Assembly: GCA_964402685.1 (NCBI GenBank)
Contig: CAYODE010000001.1
Location: 1 to 64,000 of the forward strand
DNA from: Aestuariivita sp964402685
Lineage (GTDB): Bacteria; Pseudomonadota; Alphaproteobacteria; Rhodobacterales; Rhodobacteraceae
Reading direction: 5' to 3'
Length of the DNA stretch: 64,000 nucleotides
Shown here: one piece after another, positions 43,344 through 52,765 of the stretch
How the letters are laid out: each line of letters begins with the position of its first letter
Position numbering within the stretch: the first letter of the stretch is position 1
Notes under the pieces: model-generated
The model's database searches: none
Told to the model about the DNA's origin: nothing
Seen by the model: only the letters and a program-made list of their open reading frames with translations
Position numbers and translations under genes: made by a program

Positions 43344-43946
43344 ATGAAGTATTTCCGGAAGATCCGCAGCGGCGTCCCCGTTGATCCCTTCCTGAATGAG
43401 ATCGCGAGTGTTGACGACGCTTGGGCCAGTGTTACTGGTCGTCAAGAAAAGATCGCCGTTCAGCGCGAAGCGCTCGCCATTCCACTCAGGGGGCTGCGTA
43501 AGTCCATGTTGCTCGGCCGTGCGCGCCGGGACGTACACGAAAGCCGCTGGACTACCGGGTCGGTCAAATTCCCAATTGCGCGCGCCTTTCTCGAAGATGT
43601 GGCCGCCGAACTGAATGCAGATCTGGGCCGGGGTAAGATCGTATGTTTGCCCGCAGGCCGGCGCGTTTATCCTCATGTCGACCGTGGCGAGTATTACCGC
43701 CTCCGCGGGCGTTATCATTTTGTTCTGAAATCATCGGCCGGTTCGTGGCTCAAAGCCGGGGATGAAGAAATCCGCATGAGAGAAGGAGAGCTCTGGTGGT
43801 TTGACAACGACCAGATGCATGAAGCTTTCAACGACGGAAATGAAGACCGCATCCACATCATTTTTGATCTTTTGCCCGCTAACATGCGGGCCCGCGTGGC
43901 CGAGGCAATGGCCAATGCACGCGCCAAATTCCTGGAGGCAGCATAA
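43344..43946 (+). CDS. Aspartyl/asparaginyl beta-hydroxylase-like 2-oxoglutarate oxygenase
   Basis: 200 residues, the length of stand-alone Asp/Asn hydroxylase-fold enzymes. The iron ligands are His111 and Asp113 in VYPHVDRGEYY and His159 in QMHEAFNDG, followed by a basic residue-rich EDRIHIIFD for 2-oxoglutarate binding. GGAGAAG precedes the ATG. It is 2 bp from the alpha/beta hydrolase gene, and the whole right-hand set is tightly coupled. The target could be a free amino acid, peptide or other small molecule. Confidence 0.85.
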   Translation: MKYFRKIRSGVPVDPFLNEIASVDDAWASVTGRQEKIAVQREALAIPLRGLRKSMLLGRARRDVHESRWTTGSVKFPIARAFLEDVAAELNADLGRGKIVCLPAGRRVYPHVDRGEYYRLRGRYHFVLKSSAGSWLKAGDEEIRMREGELWWFDNDQMHEAFNDGNEDRIHIIFDLLPANMRARVAEAMANARAKFLEAA

Positions 43947-43948
43947 TC

Positions 43949-44782
43949 ATGGAACGGGTACATTTTCGTTCCGGCGTCGCTGGCGCGTTGCCAGAGGCTT
44001 GGATTATCTATCCCGAAGTCGCACGTGATGCACCACCGGTTCTTGCGATCCATGGGCTGAACCGGGAAGCCGAACCGATGGCACATCTTTTGGCGCCGCA
44101 AGCTGATGTGACAGGTCGCACCATTATTCTGCCTGTCTTTGATCGCACCTCCTGGCCGCGCTTTCAGCGCGCGGCTGGGAAAGACCGTGCTGATTGGGCT
44201 TTGTTGTCTTTGCTCGAAGTTTTGCGTGGAGAAGGTTGGATTGGTGAGACGACACCAGATATGTCCGGGTTCTCGGGTGGCGCGCAGTTTGCCCACCGTT
44301 TCGCGTGGCTATACCCGGAAGTTGTTGGCCGCTTGTGCCTTGTTGCGCCGGGTTGGTGGACCTTTCCCGACATGCGCGGCGTCTATCCCTGCGCGATGGG
44401 TGCGGAGTCGCCAAAAGACACCGCAGCCGCCTTTCGTTTGCGGGCAAATCTGGCGCGTTTCCTGGACCGGGACATCACTGTCATGGTCGGCGCCCTCGAC
44501 GTTTATCAGGATCGAAACTTGCGCCAGGACGCGGCTGTTATGGATCAGCAGGGACCAAACCGGGTGGTTCGCGCCAGAATGTGGACCGCCGCCGCACTTC
44601 GCGCGGCGCGGCGCCTCGGTGTGACCCCAAATATTCGTTTTCACCTGATGCCTGAATGCGGTCACAGCTTTGGTGATTGCGTCGCCAACGGCGCTCTTGC
44701 CCCGTCTTTTGTTCCATTCTCCCAAACCCCATCACAAGTGCCGTCCAGCCAAACGCATTTCCAACTTGAAGAGGTCGCATAA
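43949..44782 (+). CDS. Alpha/beta hydrolase of an oxygenase gene cluster
   Basis: 277 residues. Nucleophile Ser109 in the elbow GFSGGAQ, probable acid Asp184 in VGALDVYQD and His239 in ECGHSFGDC, in the correct order. Oxyanion region near AIHGLNRE. No signal peptide, so cytoplasmic. Its stop overlaps the next start (TAATG). Likely an ester, thioester or lactone hydrolase acting on a product of the neighbouring enzymes; substrate unknown. Confidence 0.85.
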   Translation: MERVHFRSGVAGALPEAWIIYPEVARDAPPVLAIHGLNREAEPMAHLLAPQADVTGRTIILPVFDRTSWPRFQRAAGKDRADWALLSLLEVLRGEGWIGETTPDMSGFSGGAQFAHRFAWLYPEVVGRLCLVAPGWWTFPDMRGVYPCAMGAESPKDTAAAFRLRANLARFLDRDITVMVGALDVYQDRNLRQDAAVMDQQGPNRVVRARMWTAAALRAARRLGVTPNIRFHLMPECGHSFGDCVANGALAPSFVPFSQTPSQVPSSQTHFQLEEVA

Positions 44783-45846
44783 TGAAAATCGTAGATATGA
44801 ACTCATCCGCAGGCCCGCTGCTTGCCGGTGCCAAATGGAGCTTTGTAACACGCAGGGTCCGTCGGGCGGAGATCAGATTGCTGGATACAGATCTGGTCAC
44901 AGTCCAATCGGGCGATCTGGTCTTGGCCGAAGTGCAGACCATCGGCAACCACAAACGATTGCAGCTTAGCGATGGTCGTTTCTCGGCCCTCTACCCCAAG
45001 GACCGGATTGTGTTGGCCTGCGCCGACCGGTTTGCCGAAGATCAGTATGAAGGTATCGCCGCAATCTCCCCTGACGGGTCCGATTTGTTGGCCGGAGGCG
45101 GAGTCATCGGGCACATGAGATCTCGCAACGGCAAGATCAAAGCGCCAACGCGCCTGTCCGTTATCGGACGTTTGGCGAATGAAAACGGTCGGGTTATCAA
45201 CGTGGGCGACTTTGGGCTGCCCCCTATTCGCGGACCAAAACCAAGACATGTGATCGGCGTGCTTGGAACTGGCATGAACGCAGGCAAAACGGCGGCGGCA
45301 GCAGGGCTCGTCAACGGATTCGCTCGGTTCGGCAAAAAGGTTTCTGCAATTAAAGCCACAGGGACCGGATCGTTTGGCGATGTACAGGCCTATGAGGCGG
45401 CGGGCGCGGCACGAGTGTTGGATTTTACGGACGCCGGCATCGCCTCGACTTACCGACAGCCGGTCGAACAGTTGGACGGCAGCACGCGTACGCTGCTGGC
45501 TGCATCCGCTCGAAACGACATCGCGATTGTCGAACTGGCCGATGGCGTTAATCAGGTTGAAACGGCCGAGTTGTTGCGCAGCCCCTCGTATCGCGCGCTC
45601 TTCGACGCGTTTGTCCTGGCCGCGCCAGGTGCGTTAGCCGCGCAAGGTGCCTTGCATTGGTTGGAACACCAAGCGCAGATAAGACCCATCGCTCTGACCG
45701 GTTTGATGACCCAGGCCCCCCTTGCGGTGGCGGAAGCTGAAGGCCTGGGCCTGCCAGTCTTCTCGCGCGAAAACCTTGCAGATCCCGCAACGGCGTCTTG
45801 CCTGGCCGGTCTATTAGAGCTCCCAGCAAAGGAGGGCGCGGCATGA
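44782..45846 (+). CDS. P-loop NTPase of MobB/DUF1611-like fold, function unknown
   Basis: 354 residues. The N-terminal half (about 1-150) is beta-rich with no motif I can name. The C-terminal half starts with a clear nucleotide-binding loop GTGMNAGKT at residues 162-170, then AIKATGTGSFGDVQ, similar to the deviant P-loop proteins related to MobB, dethiobiotin synthetase and DUF1611. It could be an ATP- or GTP-dependent ligase or kinase. It is coupled by TAATG to the hydrolase and by ATGA to the ABC protein, which places it in a shared pathway. No known enzyme is claimed. Confidence 0.7.
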   Translation: MKIVDMNSSAGPLLAGAKWSFVTRRVRRAEIRLLDTDLVTVQSGDLVLAEVQTIGNHKRLQLSDGRFSALYPKDRIVLACADRFAEDQYEGIAAISPDGSDLLAGGGVIGHMRSRNGKIKAPTRLSVIGRLANENGRVINVGDFGLPPIRGPKPRHVIGVLGTGMNAGKTAAAAGLVNGFARFGKKVSAIKATGTGSFGDVQAYEAAGAARVLDFTDAGIASTYRQPVEQLDGSTRTLLAASARNDIAIVELADGVNQVETAELLRSPSYRALFDAFVLAAPGALAAQGALHWLEHQAQIRPIALTGLMTQAPLAVAEAEGLGLPVFSRENLADPATASCLAGLLELPAKEGAA

Positions 45847-47477
45847 ACCGCAGACCGACGGTCACAGGTGATAAACGATGGATCGGAATTGTTATCCTTG
45901 TCTGTCTTGCACTTGGGCAAGGGGTCACCATGGTCGTCACTGCTTTTGCGACCCGCGACGTCATTACGGCGTTGCGGGATGGCACCGAGGTAATCCCAAC
46001 AGACGCATTGATCGCAATCGCGGTCGCTGGATTGGCTATCTTCGCGTTCAGATCCGCCGAAGGCGCAGTGGGAGAACATACCGGCCAAAACTATGCCGCA
46101 GCCATCCGACGGCGCTTGTTTCTGCACATGACCAAAATGCCGCTCAGCGCGATGGCGGAACGACGGGCCGGGGCAACCGCGCTGCGCTTTGTAGGCGACC
46201 TCACGGCGTTTAAAGGTTGGGTGGCCCGTGGCTTGGCGCGTCTGATTTCGGCCTGTGTGACGATACCAGCTGCCTTCGTGATCTTATACCTTCTGGAACC
46301 ACGTCTTGCGTTTGTGGCTGCTGCACCCATCGGTCTGGTGATGCTCGCCATTTATTGTTTGGGCAACCCTCTGGGCGCAGCACATGCCGATTTGCGCAAG
46401 AAACGCGCACGCCTCGCCGCTGCTATGGCTGAACGTCTGCCCCAAGGCATTGCCTTGCGCCGGTCCGGCCGGGTCAAGACCGAACTGCGCTCCCTTGACA
46501 CCAAGTCAAATGAGATCATCCAGGCCGCCGTGCGCCGCGCCCGTCTGGCTGAAACAGTGCGCGCTATGCCCGACGCGGCAGCCGGCATTGCAGGTGCGCT
46601 TTGCCTCTGGGTCTGCCTGTCCAGCGGTCTGGGTGTCGAGGACGCTGTTGCCGCGCTGACTGCGCTGGCTCTGATTGTATGGCCTTTGCGCCATCTGGCC
46701 GATGTCCGTGACCGCCAACAGGCCTTTCGTGTCGCGCGCGCCAAACTTCATAGAGTGTTTGAACAACCGATCCTGCCAAGCCGTGCAAAAGTAGCGGCTC
46801 GGCCAAACGCACCTGCCGTTTGTCTTGAAAACCTGCTCTTGCCTGGATTGGACCCCATCAATGCGCGATTGGAGCGTGGGGATATTCAAAACGTATCGGG
46901 ACCTGCCGGGAGCGGTAAAAGCTGGCTGCTCCTGATGCTCGCTGGTCTGGAACCGCCGACAAAAGGCCGGATCCAAGTCTTGGGGCGCGACCCTTCTGCT
47001 CTGGCGACGGGGTTTAGTCTCTACCTTGGACCACATGCGCCGGTACTCAAAGGCTCCCTGCGCCGCAATCTCACTTTGGGAACAGGTCGAATTCCCGATG
47101 ACGATGAATTGATGGCGGTGACTCAGAAATCCGGTCTCTCCGATCTGGTAACGAGACTGGGTGGGCTGAACGGCCAAGTGACGGAAGGCGCGCGCAATTT
47201 AACCTCATCGGAAAAAACAGGCGTTTTCCTTGCGCGCGGGCTTACTTCCCGCGCGTCGCTGATGCTGGTCGATGCGGATGAGATTGGCTTGGCAGGACAA
47301 AACCTTAACCGCCTGTTAGAACACTGCGCCAGTATCGGCGCTGCAACTCTGGTCGTCACTTCAGCCTTGCCGAGAGTTAACCCGAAGCCGTTGCAGCTGT
47401 GTTTAAGCCAACCCTCGAGTTTAGCCCCTGACAGCCCCTCCGCAGAAATAAAGCCGCGCTCACGAACAGTAGTCTAA
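45843..47477 (+). CDS. ABC exporter-like half-transporter with a degenerate ATPase
   Basis: 544 residues: a transmembrane domain (about 1-300) with roughly six spans and a nucleotide-binding domain from about residue 335. Walker A is intact (GPAGSGKS, near residue 356), but the signature LSGGQ is replaced by LTSSE, the Walker B catalytic Glu by Ala (LMLVDADE), and the Q-loop glutamine and H-loop histidine are not found (TLVVTSALPR). A second normal ATPase is not encoded nearby. ATGA overlap with the P-loop gene. It may be a low-activity exporter, a regulator, or need a partner elsewhere; the membrane domain suggests export of the cluster product. Confidence 0.78.
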   Translation: MNRRPTVTGDKRWIGIVILVCLALGQGVTMVVTAFATRDVITALRDGTEVIPTDALIAIAVAGLAIFAFRSAEGAVGEHTGQNYAAAIRRRLFLHMTKMPLSAMAERRAGATALRFVGDLTAFKGWVARGLARLISACVTIPAAFVILYLLEPRLAFVAAAPIGLVMLAIYCLGNPLGAAHADLRKKRARLAAAMAERLPQGIALRRSGRVKTELRSLDTKSNEIIQAAVRRARLAETVRAMPDAAAGIAGALCLWVCLSSGLGVEDAVAALTALALIVWPLRHLADVRDRQQAFRVARAKLHRVFEQPILPSRAKVAARPNAPAVCLENLLLPGLDPINARLERGDIQNVSGPAGSGKSWLLLMLAGLEPPTKGRIQVLGRDPSALATGFSLYLGPHAPVLKGSLRRNLTLGTGRIPDDDELMAVTQKSGLSDLVTRLGGLNGQVTEGARNLTSSEKTGVFLARGLTSRASLMLVDADEIGLAGQNLNRLLEHCASIGAATLVVTSALPRVNPKPLQLCLSQPSSLAPDSPSAEIKPRSRTVV

Positions 47478-47722
47478 CGCTGATAGTCAGGACTTTAGGG
47501 TTGTTTAAGCTCGGCGCCTCAAGACCCGCAGATGCCTCTAATTGTTAGCTCGAATGCTACGCTTCAGATCTTCAAAGCTGCTGTTCGCTGCCGCCCGGGA
47601 ATAAAGGTCTTGGGGCTTGCAAATTGCCCGGCAATGCGGTCCGAAGGTGACACACCTTGGTCTTCTTCCTTAGGAGGCGAATTGGTCGAGCAGGGGTTTG
47701 TCAAAAGCAGAGTACGACATTG

Positions 47723-47754
47723 AAAAGCACGGCGCAGCCGGCTGCACCGTGCTT
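47723..47754 (-). terminator. Terminator of the exported alpha/beta hydrolase gene
   Basis: Stem AAGCACGG-C-GCAGC / GCTGC-A-CCGTGCTT (two helices with a single mismatch) followed on the minus strand by TTTT, 16 bp behind the minus-strand stop at 47771. Confidence 0.8.
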
Positions 47755-47770
47755 GTGTGCTCAGGCCCGT

Positions 47771-48775
47771 TTACGCGTTCCGGAACCAGTTTGCCACTTC
47801 GTGCGTTGCGCGGTCGATAGTCTCGGGTTGGTCGTAATAGGCCAAATGCGGGGTGTCATCCCAGATCGTTTTTGTTTTCGTTGTGGCGGGCACGGCGGCC
47901 ATGTGTCGGCGGGCGGCGTTGGGCAGGAAGTTATAATCCCCGTGGATCATGAGCCACGGCGCAGTCAGGGTACGCGCGGCGCTGATCGAGTCGTAAGACA
48001 ACAGGTCGGCATCACTCATAACCGCGTAGCGGTTTTCCCATTGGCCACGATCGGCCCACGGCTGGTACCATTCCCACACAAAATCCCCCGGCATACCAAC
48101 GTTCATATCCGTCTGAGCGACACCCTTGATGTATTTCACTTCGCCGGTCGTTTCGAAAAGCTCCTTCGCGGCCCACCCTTGGTCCCTGCGGGCCGCATAC
48201 CCGTCTTCGGTCAACCATTCGATGTCGCCTTCGGCATCGCGGTAGTGCCCGGCAATGGTGGCAAGCGCATGGATGCCGTCCAACTCGGCAGCTGCGCGGA
48301 ACGCCACGGAGCTGCCCTGACAGATCGCCAGAATAGACACCTGATCTGAATCGACATCCGCGCGGGACTTGAGGTAGGCGACCGCGGCCTTCAGATCTTC
48401 GACTTTATGGAATGGGTTTTCCCACGCGCGGGGTTCACCCCCGCTTTCACCGCGATAACGGCTGTCGTAGGCCAGTGCCACAAACCCCATCTCGGCAAGG
48501 CGCGTGGCATATTCGGTCGGCGCCTGCTCCTTCTGATACGTCATCGGGCCAATGATTGCGACGGCAGGGCGTTTGCCGGCTTGCGGCGTGGAATAGACGT
48601 TTCCGACAAGCGGTATGGCATCGACGTCAAAGGTGACTTTTTCCATGTGAAGAACTCCGTGTGTTTGGCTGTTTGCCTGTGTGGCAATGGATAGAAACGG
48701 CAGTGTCGAAAGGCAGGCTGCGGTGCCCGCGAGCAGGCTGCGACGGTTCAGACGCGTGGTTTGTGAAAGGCTCAT
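47771..48775 (-). CDS. Exported alpha/beta hydrolase (dienelactone hydrolase-like), Tat-type signal
   Basis: 334 residues from the ATG at 48775 (AAGGGA upstream); longer in-frame starts add no signal. The N-terminus has a twin-arginine NRRSLLAG followed by a hydrophobic stretch, so export is probable. The catalytic elbow is LAICQGSSVAF, with a Cys in the nucleophile position as in dienelactone hydrolases, and a late His in DDTPHLAYYD. It is divergent from a LysR regulator and ends at a good terminator. A substrate cannot be predicted. Confidence 0.84.
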   Translation of the reverse strand: MSLSQTTRLNRRSLLAGTAACLSTLPFLSIATQANSQTHGVLHMEKVTFDVDAIPLVGNVYSTPQAGKRPAVAIIGPMTYQKEQAPTEYATRLAEMGFVALAYDSRYRGESGGEPRAWENPFHKVEDLKAAVAYLKSRADVDSDQVSILAICQGSSVAFRAAAELDGIHALATIAGHYRDAEGDIEWLTEDGYAARRDQGWAAKELFETTGEVKYIKGVAQTDMNVGMPGDFVWEWYQPWADRGQWENRYAVMSDADLLSYDSISAARTLTAPWLMIHGDYNFLPNAARRHMAAVPATTKTKTIWDDTPHLAYYDQPETIDRATHEVANWFRNA

Positions 48776-48884
48776 TGCTTTGTTTCCCTTGGTGTTTCGT
48801 ATTGCTGATGTGATTAATCTGACCACTGTCGATTGATTTGATAACCGGCCTTGTGTCGAAAGGATTGTTCGATATCATCGATGA

Positions 48885-49802
48885 ATGGACCGTGATATCT
48901 TTCCCCATATTCCCGTCATCCTCGCAGTGGCACGGCGCAGCGGGTTTGCAGCTGCCGCGGCTGAACTGGGGATGAGTCCCTCAACGGTGAGCCATGCTGT
49001 CAAAACCGTCGAAGACCGCCTCGGTGCGCCGCTGTTCGCGCGCACCACGCGTTCCGTCGCCTTAACGGAAACCGGCACGCGGTTTGTTGAGCTCGCGGAA
49101 AACGCAGTTCATAGCATGAATACCGCTTGGGAAGTGGCGCGGTCTGACATCACAGGCGCATCCGGCGTGCTGCGGATCAACGCCCCCCGGATCACGCTGG
49201 ATTGGGTTCTCACACCGGTGCTCAAGGCAATGGGGCAAACCTATCCGGATGTGACAGTGGAAGTGTTCTTTGACGATGGGCTTGCGGATGTGATCGAAGA
49301 TCGCTTTGACGCGGGTATCAGGCTAGGCCGCATGGTCTCAGAGGAGATGGTGGTTGTGCGCCTGGCCCCAGCGTTCCGGATCATCCTTGTTGCCGCACCC
49401 GAGTATCTTGATCAGTACGGCGCGCCGCAATCACTGCTCGATCTCACCCATCACCAGTGTATTCAGTACCGGATGACCTCGGCAGGGAACCTCTATCGGT
49501 GGGATCTTCGCGACGCAGGTAGCGATGTGCAGGTTGACACACATGGCAGGGTGATCGTGAACGATATGCTGCACGCTCTGGAACTGGCGAAAGCTGGCAC
49601 GGGCATTTGCTACACGTTCGAACCTCTGGCGCGGGGCATGATGGAGGCAGGCCACCTGCGCGAGGTCTTGCCCGAGGCGTCCTTGCATGAAGATGGTCTA
49701 TCGCTCTACTTCCCCCAACGAGCGAGCCGCGCCCCGAAGCTGCGAGCATTTATCGATACCGCAAAGCAGGTTCTCGGTCGATTTGAGCCGACCAAAATCT
49801 GA
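48885..49802 (+). CDS. LysR family transcriptional regulator
   Basis: 305 residues: helix-turn-helix (FAAAAAELGMSPSTVSHAVKTVEDRLGAPLF) and LysR ligand-binding domain (VLRINAPRITLDWVLTP). It faces away from the exported hydrolase gene with 109 bp between starts, a typical arrangement in which the regulator controls the neighbour and itself. Closest in type to LysR proteins linked to alpha/beta hydrolases and redox enzymes in proteobacteria; ligand unknown. Confidence 0.93.
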   Translation: MDRDIFPHIPVILAVARRSGFAAAAAELGMSPSTVSHAVKTVEDRLGAPLFARTTRSVALTETGTRFVELAENAVHSMNTAWEVARSDITGASGVLRINAPRITLDWVLTPVLKAMGQTYPDVTVEVFFDDGLADVIEDRFDAGIRLGRMVSEEMVVVRLAPAFRIILVAAPEYLDQYGAPQSLLDLTHHQCIQYRMTSAGNLYRWDLRDAGSDVQVDTHGRVIVNDMLHALELAKAGTGICYTFEPLARGMMEAGHLREVLPEASLHEDGLSLYFPQRASRAPKLRAFIDTAKQVLGRFEPTKI

Positions 49803-50029
49803 TCCTGCAACAGTCCGTGCATAAGCGGTCGTTGTCGCTATCCGAGTCAACTTGGACCGCGCGTCCGAAACGAATGTAATTGGGTGAGGGTGCCCCAAAC
49901 CGCTCGCTCAACGAAACGTCAGAGTGTTGGCCTGGCACCCTGCATACCGGTCATTCGATGCGACTGCATGGTATGATTGAGAATGGATCTTCGGATAGCC
50001 AGACAACCGGCATCTGTTTGAACGTTGGC

Positions 50030-50656
50030 TTACCTTTCTTGCAGAGCGAGACGAACACCAAGCGCGCAATAGATGCCACCAACGACTTTGCCTTGCCATT
50101 TCAGCACCGTTGGGTTGCGGCGTAGGAAATTCCCAAGACCGCCAGCGGCAACCGAATAAACAATTGTGCTGAGGAATCCGATCAGAGCAAATACGATCCC
50201 AAGGATGGTGAGTTGTGCGACCACAAAACCTTGTTCCGGAACAACGAACTGGGGCAGGAACGCGAGAAAGAAAAGTGCCGTTTTCGGGTTCAGCACCTCA
50301 GCCAAGATCGCCTGCCTGAACGCTTGGGGGGCAGTGATTGGAACACGACCTTGGCCGAGATCAACCGAGGTCTTTTCGAATATTGCTTTCAGACCAAGAT
50401 AGACCAGATAGGCAGCGCCAAGATACTTTACGATTGCGAAAAGGGTAGCGGACGCGGCGATGATCGCAGAAATACCAACCACTGCCATTATGGTGTGAAG
50501 GAAATCGCCGGCCGTAATGCCAGCACCGGTTGCAAGACCAACTTTTGTTCCGGACGTTGTTGCGCGGGCAACGGTTAAAAGTGTGGCCGGGCCAGGAATG
50601 AAAACGAACCCCAGAACAATCAGCGAATAGGTCAGCAGCACGGTGGGGTCGATCAT
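50030..50656 (-). CDS. LysE/RhtB family amino-acid exporter
   Basis: 208-residue inner-membrane protein with about six hydrophobic spans, beginning MIDPTVLLTYSLIVLGFVFI with the family signature GPATLLTVARATTSG, and LNPKTALFFLAFLPQFV in the middle. ATG at 50656 with GAGG seven bases upstream. It probably exports homoserine, threonine or another amino acid. Nothing nearby identifies the regulator. Confidence 0.92.
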   Translation of the reverse strand: MIDPTVLLTYSLIVLGFVFIPGPATLLTVARATTSGTKVGLATGAGITAGDFLHTIMAVVGISAIIAASATLFAIVKYLGAAYLVYLGLKAIFEKTSVDLGQGRVPITAPQAFRQAILAEVLNPKTALFFLAFLPQFVVPEQGFVVAQLTILGIVFALIGFLSTIVYSVAAGGLGNFLRRNPTVLKWQGKVVGGIYCALGVRLALQER

Positions 50657-50955
50657 TCTGTTTCCTCGGTTGATCCTGGAACCTGCAGCAATCCACAGGC
50701 TGAGATGGTTTACAAGCCTCTGAACCGAGCTTTCACAACGCGCTAGCAAACGATCAAGATTGGCACATAGCGCCCGTCTGAGCGGATGAAGTACGTTGGC
50801 CTGAAAAACCGTCTACTCCGTTAAGGGAGGCCCATAACTGCGGTCCGCCGCAGACTTCGGATGCTGCGATACCGCACGGAAGAGCAGACTTTCCAAATGG
50901 AAATATGGGACTGCACAACGCGCCGGTTCGTCTGCTCTCAGGGTGTTTGGCACTC
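50657..50955. other. Intergenic region between the LysE and MATE genes
   Basis: About 300 bp, both flanking genes leftward. No gene or clear terminator was recognised; it should hold the LysE promoter. Confidence 0.35.
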
Positions 50956-52308
50956 TCACACACGTCTCGCGGCGGGTTCTGCCACGGTGGTCAAGCGCCA
51001 GAACCGCATCGGCAAGGCGATTGCAGCAACAACCAGACCCAGAGTGTAGCCAAGCCAAATGCCTGCGGCGCCGAGGTTCAACAGAAAGCCAAGGATGTAG
51101 CATGCCGGAAGTGCCAAAACCCAATACGCGGTTAAGGTAATCGTTGTTGGTCGGCTCATGTCGGACATACCGCGCAAAGCTCCAAGCGCCGTACCCTGAA
51201 TGCCATCGGCCACCTGCAGCACTCCGACCAACAAAAACAGAAGCGTGGCGAGGTCGATGACCGCTTGATCAACTGACATGGTTTCGGCCAGTTGCCGGCC
51301 CGCAAGTATGAAGAGAGCAGCCACAAGCACCTGCCAGAAGGTGACCAAAGCAAAGCAAGCCTTCAGGATCGGGCGCAGACGGGCTGCATGCGATCGTCCC
51401 ACCGCTTGCCCGATCCGAATGGACGCCGCCCCGGCAACGCCGAGCGGTATCACATAGGCCAATCCGGCAAGCGCATTGACGATCTGATGGGCGGCCAGCG
51501 CCTCGGCTCCGAGCCATCCCATCATAACACCTACAATTGCGTAAGCGCCTCCTTCACCTGCGTATCCAATACAAAGCGGCATGGCCTCTGCGCCCTGCTT
51601 TTTGAGATTGGACCAGGAGATCGAGACCTTTTGTCTGAACGGGGCGAGTCCCGGCGCACGGAGAAGCATCACAATGGCCGCGATGAGTGATACGCTTTGC
51701 GACAGAATACTGGCCAACCCCGCGCCGAGCAGACCCATGTCCAGTACGTGAATGAACGTGTAGTTCGCCGGTATGTTAACAATCACCCCGATGTAAGACA
51801 GCCCGACCGCCGTCCACGGCCAGTCCACGGCGTCAAAGAGCGCTTTCAATCCAAAGAACAGTGTGAAGGGGATCATCCAGAGTGCCATGGACACCCAGTA
51901 GGGCAAGAGGATCGCAAGGACTTCGCTGGGCTGTCCGAGTGGGCCCAGCAGAGGAAAGAGAGCGATCATCAGAAGCGCGCCCACGCTGCCTCCGATCAAA
52001 CAAAGGATCAGACCACCGCGCAATGCTGCTGCCACGCGGTCTGGATTGTCGGCGCCATGCGCTTGACTAATTTGAACCGAGATCACTGTTATGACGCCCC
52101 AAAGCGTCGAGATCATGATGATGAGTATGGCCGTCGTGACACCGGCGGCAGCCAGCGGCACCGTCCCAAGAGGCGAAATCATGGCCGTGTCGACGACGCC
52201 GATCAGCAAGGCCGCAGCAAGACCGACCATGAGCGGAATGCTCAAACGTAAGACGGGCAATAATTCGGCGCGGGTCGTCGCCGGTATAGGGAGTGGTTGG
52301 GTGGGCAT
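50956..52308 (-). CDS. MATE family multidrug/toxin extrusion transporter
   Basis: 450-residue membrane protein with about twelve spans, two similar halves (PLMVGLAAALLIGVVDTAMI and RIGQAVGRSHAARLRPILKA). AGGA precedes ATG at 52308; an in-frame ATG 18 bp upstream is less well placed. It is a Na+ or H+ coupled exporter of cationic drugs or dyes in other members. It stands alone as a single-gene unit. Confidence 0.93.
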   Translation of the reverse strand: MPTQPLPIPATTRAELLPVLRLSIPLMVGLAAALLIGVVDTAMISPLGTVPLAAAGVTTAILIIMISTLWGVITVISVQISQAHGADNPDRVAAALRGGLILCLIGGSVGALLMIALFPLLGPLGQPSEVLAILLPYWVSMALWMIPFTLFFGLKALFDAVDWPWTAVGLSYIGVIVNIPANYTFIHVLDMGLLGAGLASILSQSVSLIAAIVMLLRAPGLAPFRQKVSISWSNLKKQGAEAMPLCIGYAGEGGAYAIVGVMMGWLGAEALAAHQIVNALAGLAYVIPLGVAGAASIRIGQAVGRSHAARLRPILKACFALVTFWQVLVAALFILAGRQLAETMSVDQAVIDLATLLFLLVGVLQVADGIQGTALGALRGMSDMSRPTTITLTAYWVLALPACYILGFLLNLGAAGIWLGYTLGLVVAAIALPMRFWRLTTVAEPAARRV

Positions 52309-52765
52309 GGAGTTTCCTTCGGGCAAGCGCCCGATAAATTTGTCGCAAACCGGAAGCTCAGGTTCCGGAAGAATGAGCGGTGGTTAACCTTGCGACGGGA
52401 AGTCCATCAGAGTGCTCCTTGCTAGTGTGATGCGGATAGCGGATGAACACATAGGTTGTCCAGAGTTTGCTATCGCGGCAAACCAACACACCGATTTTTT
52501 GGAGTGCTTGATGCCGAGATTGGACCGGAAGCCGAGCAACCAGTTTAGATACCTCTCATGACCAGATAGAATGTCACATCGACCGGATCAGTCTCTAAGC
52601 TCCACGCATCTGCGCTCAAATCAAGAAAAGCCCAACAAGCACCACTCGAAGGCGGACAATAATGCAGCGCGGCAGCCAGTCTAAGCTGACATTCGCTGCG
52701 CTATCACTGTTCTGAGTTCGTCCAATTATCTGCGAAACTGGCTCAACTACGAAAACTGAAAAGGA
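52309..52765. other. 457-bp intergenic region
   Basis: No credible coding sequence, tRNA or mobile-element remnant seen. It contains the MATE promoter (leftward), with a short inverted repeat CCGGAA-N7-TTCCGG (52350-52368) in the leader, and the 3' flank of the TctE gene, where no strong terminator is visible. Confidence 0.4.

Noticed and set aside
42259..43347. Single long reading frame running through the N run
   Set aside because: The frame after the gap is arbitrary because 100 N is a placeholder; the protein to the left ends near the gap and the right-hand extension has no family features.
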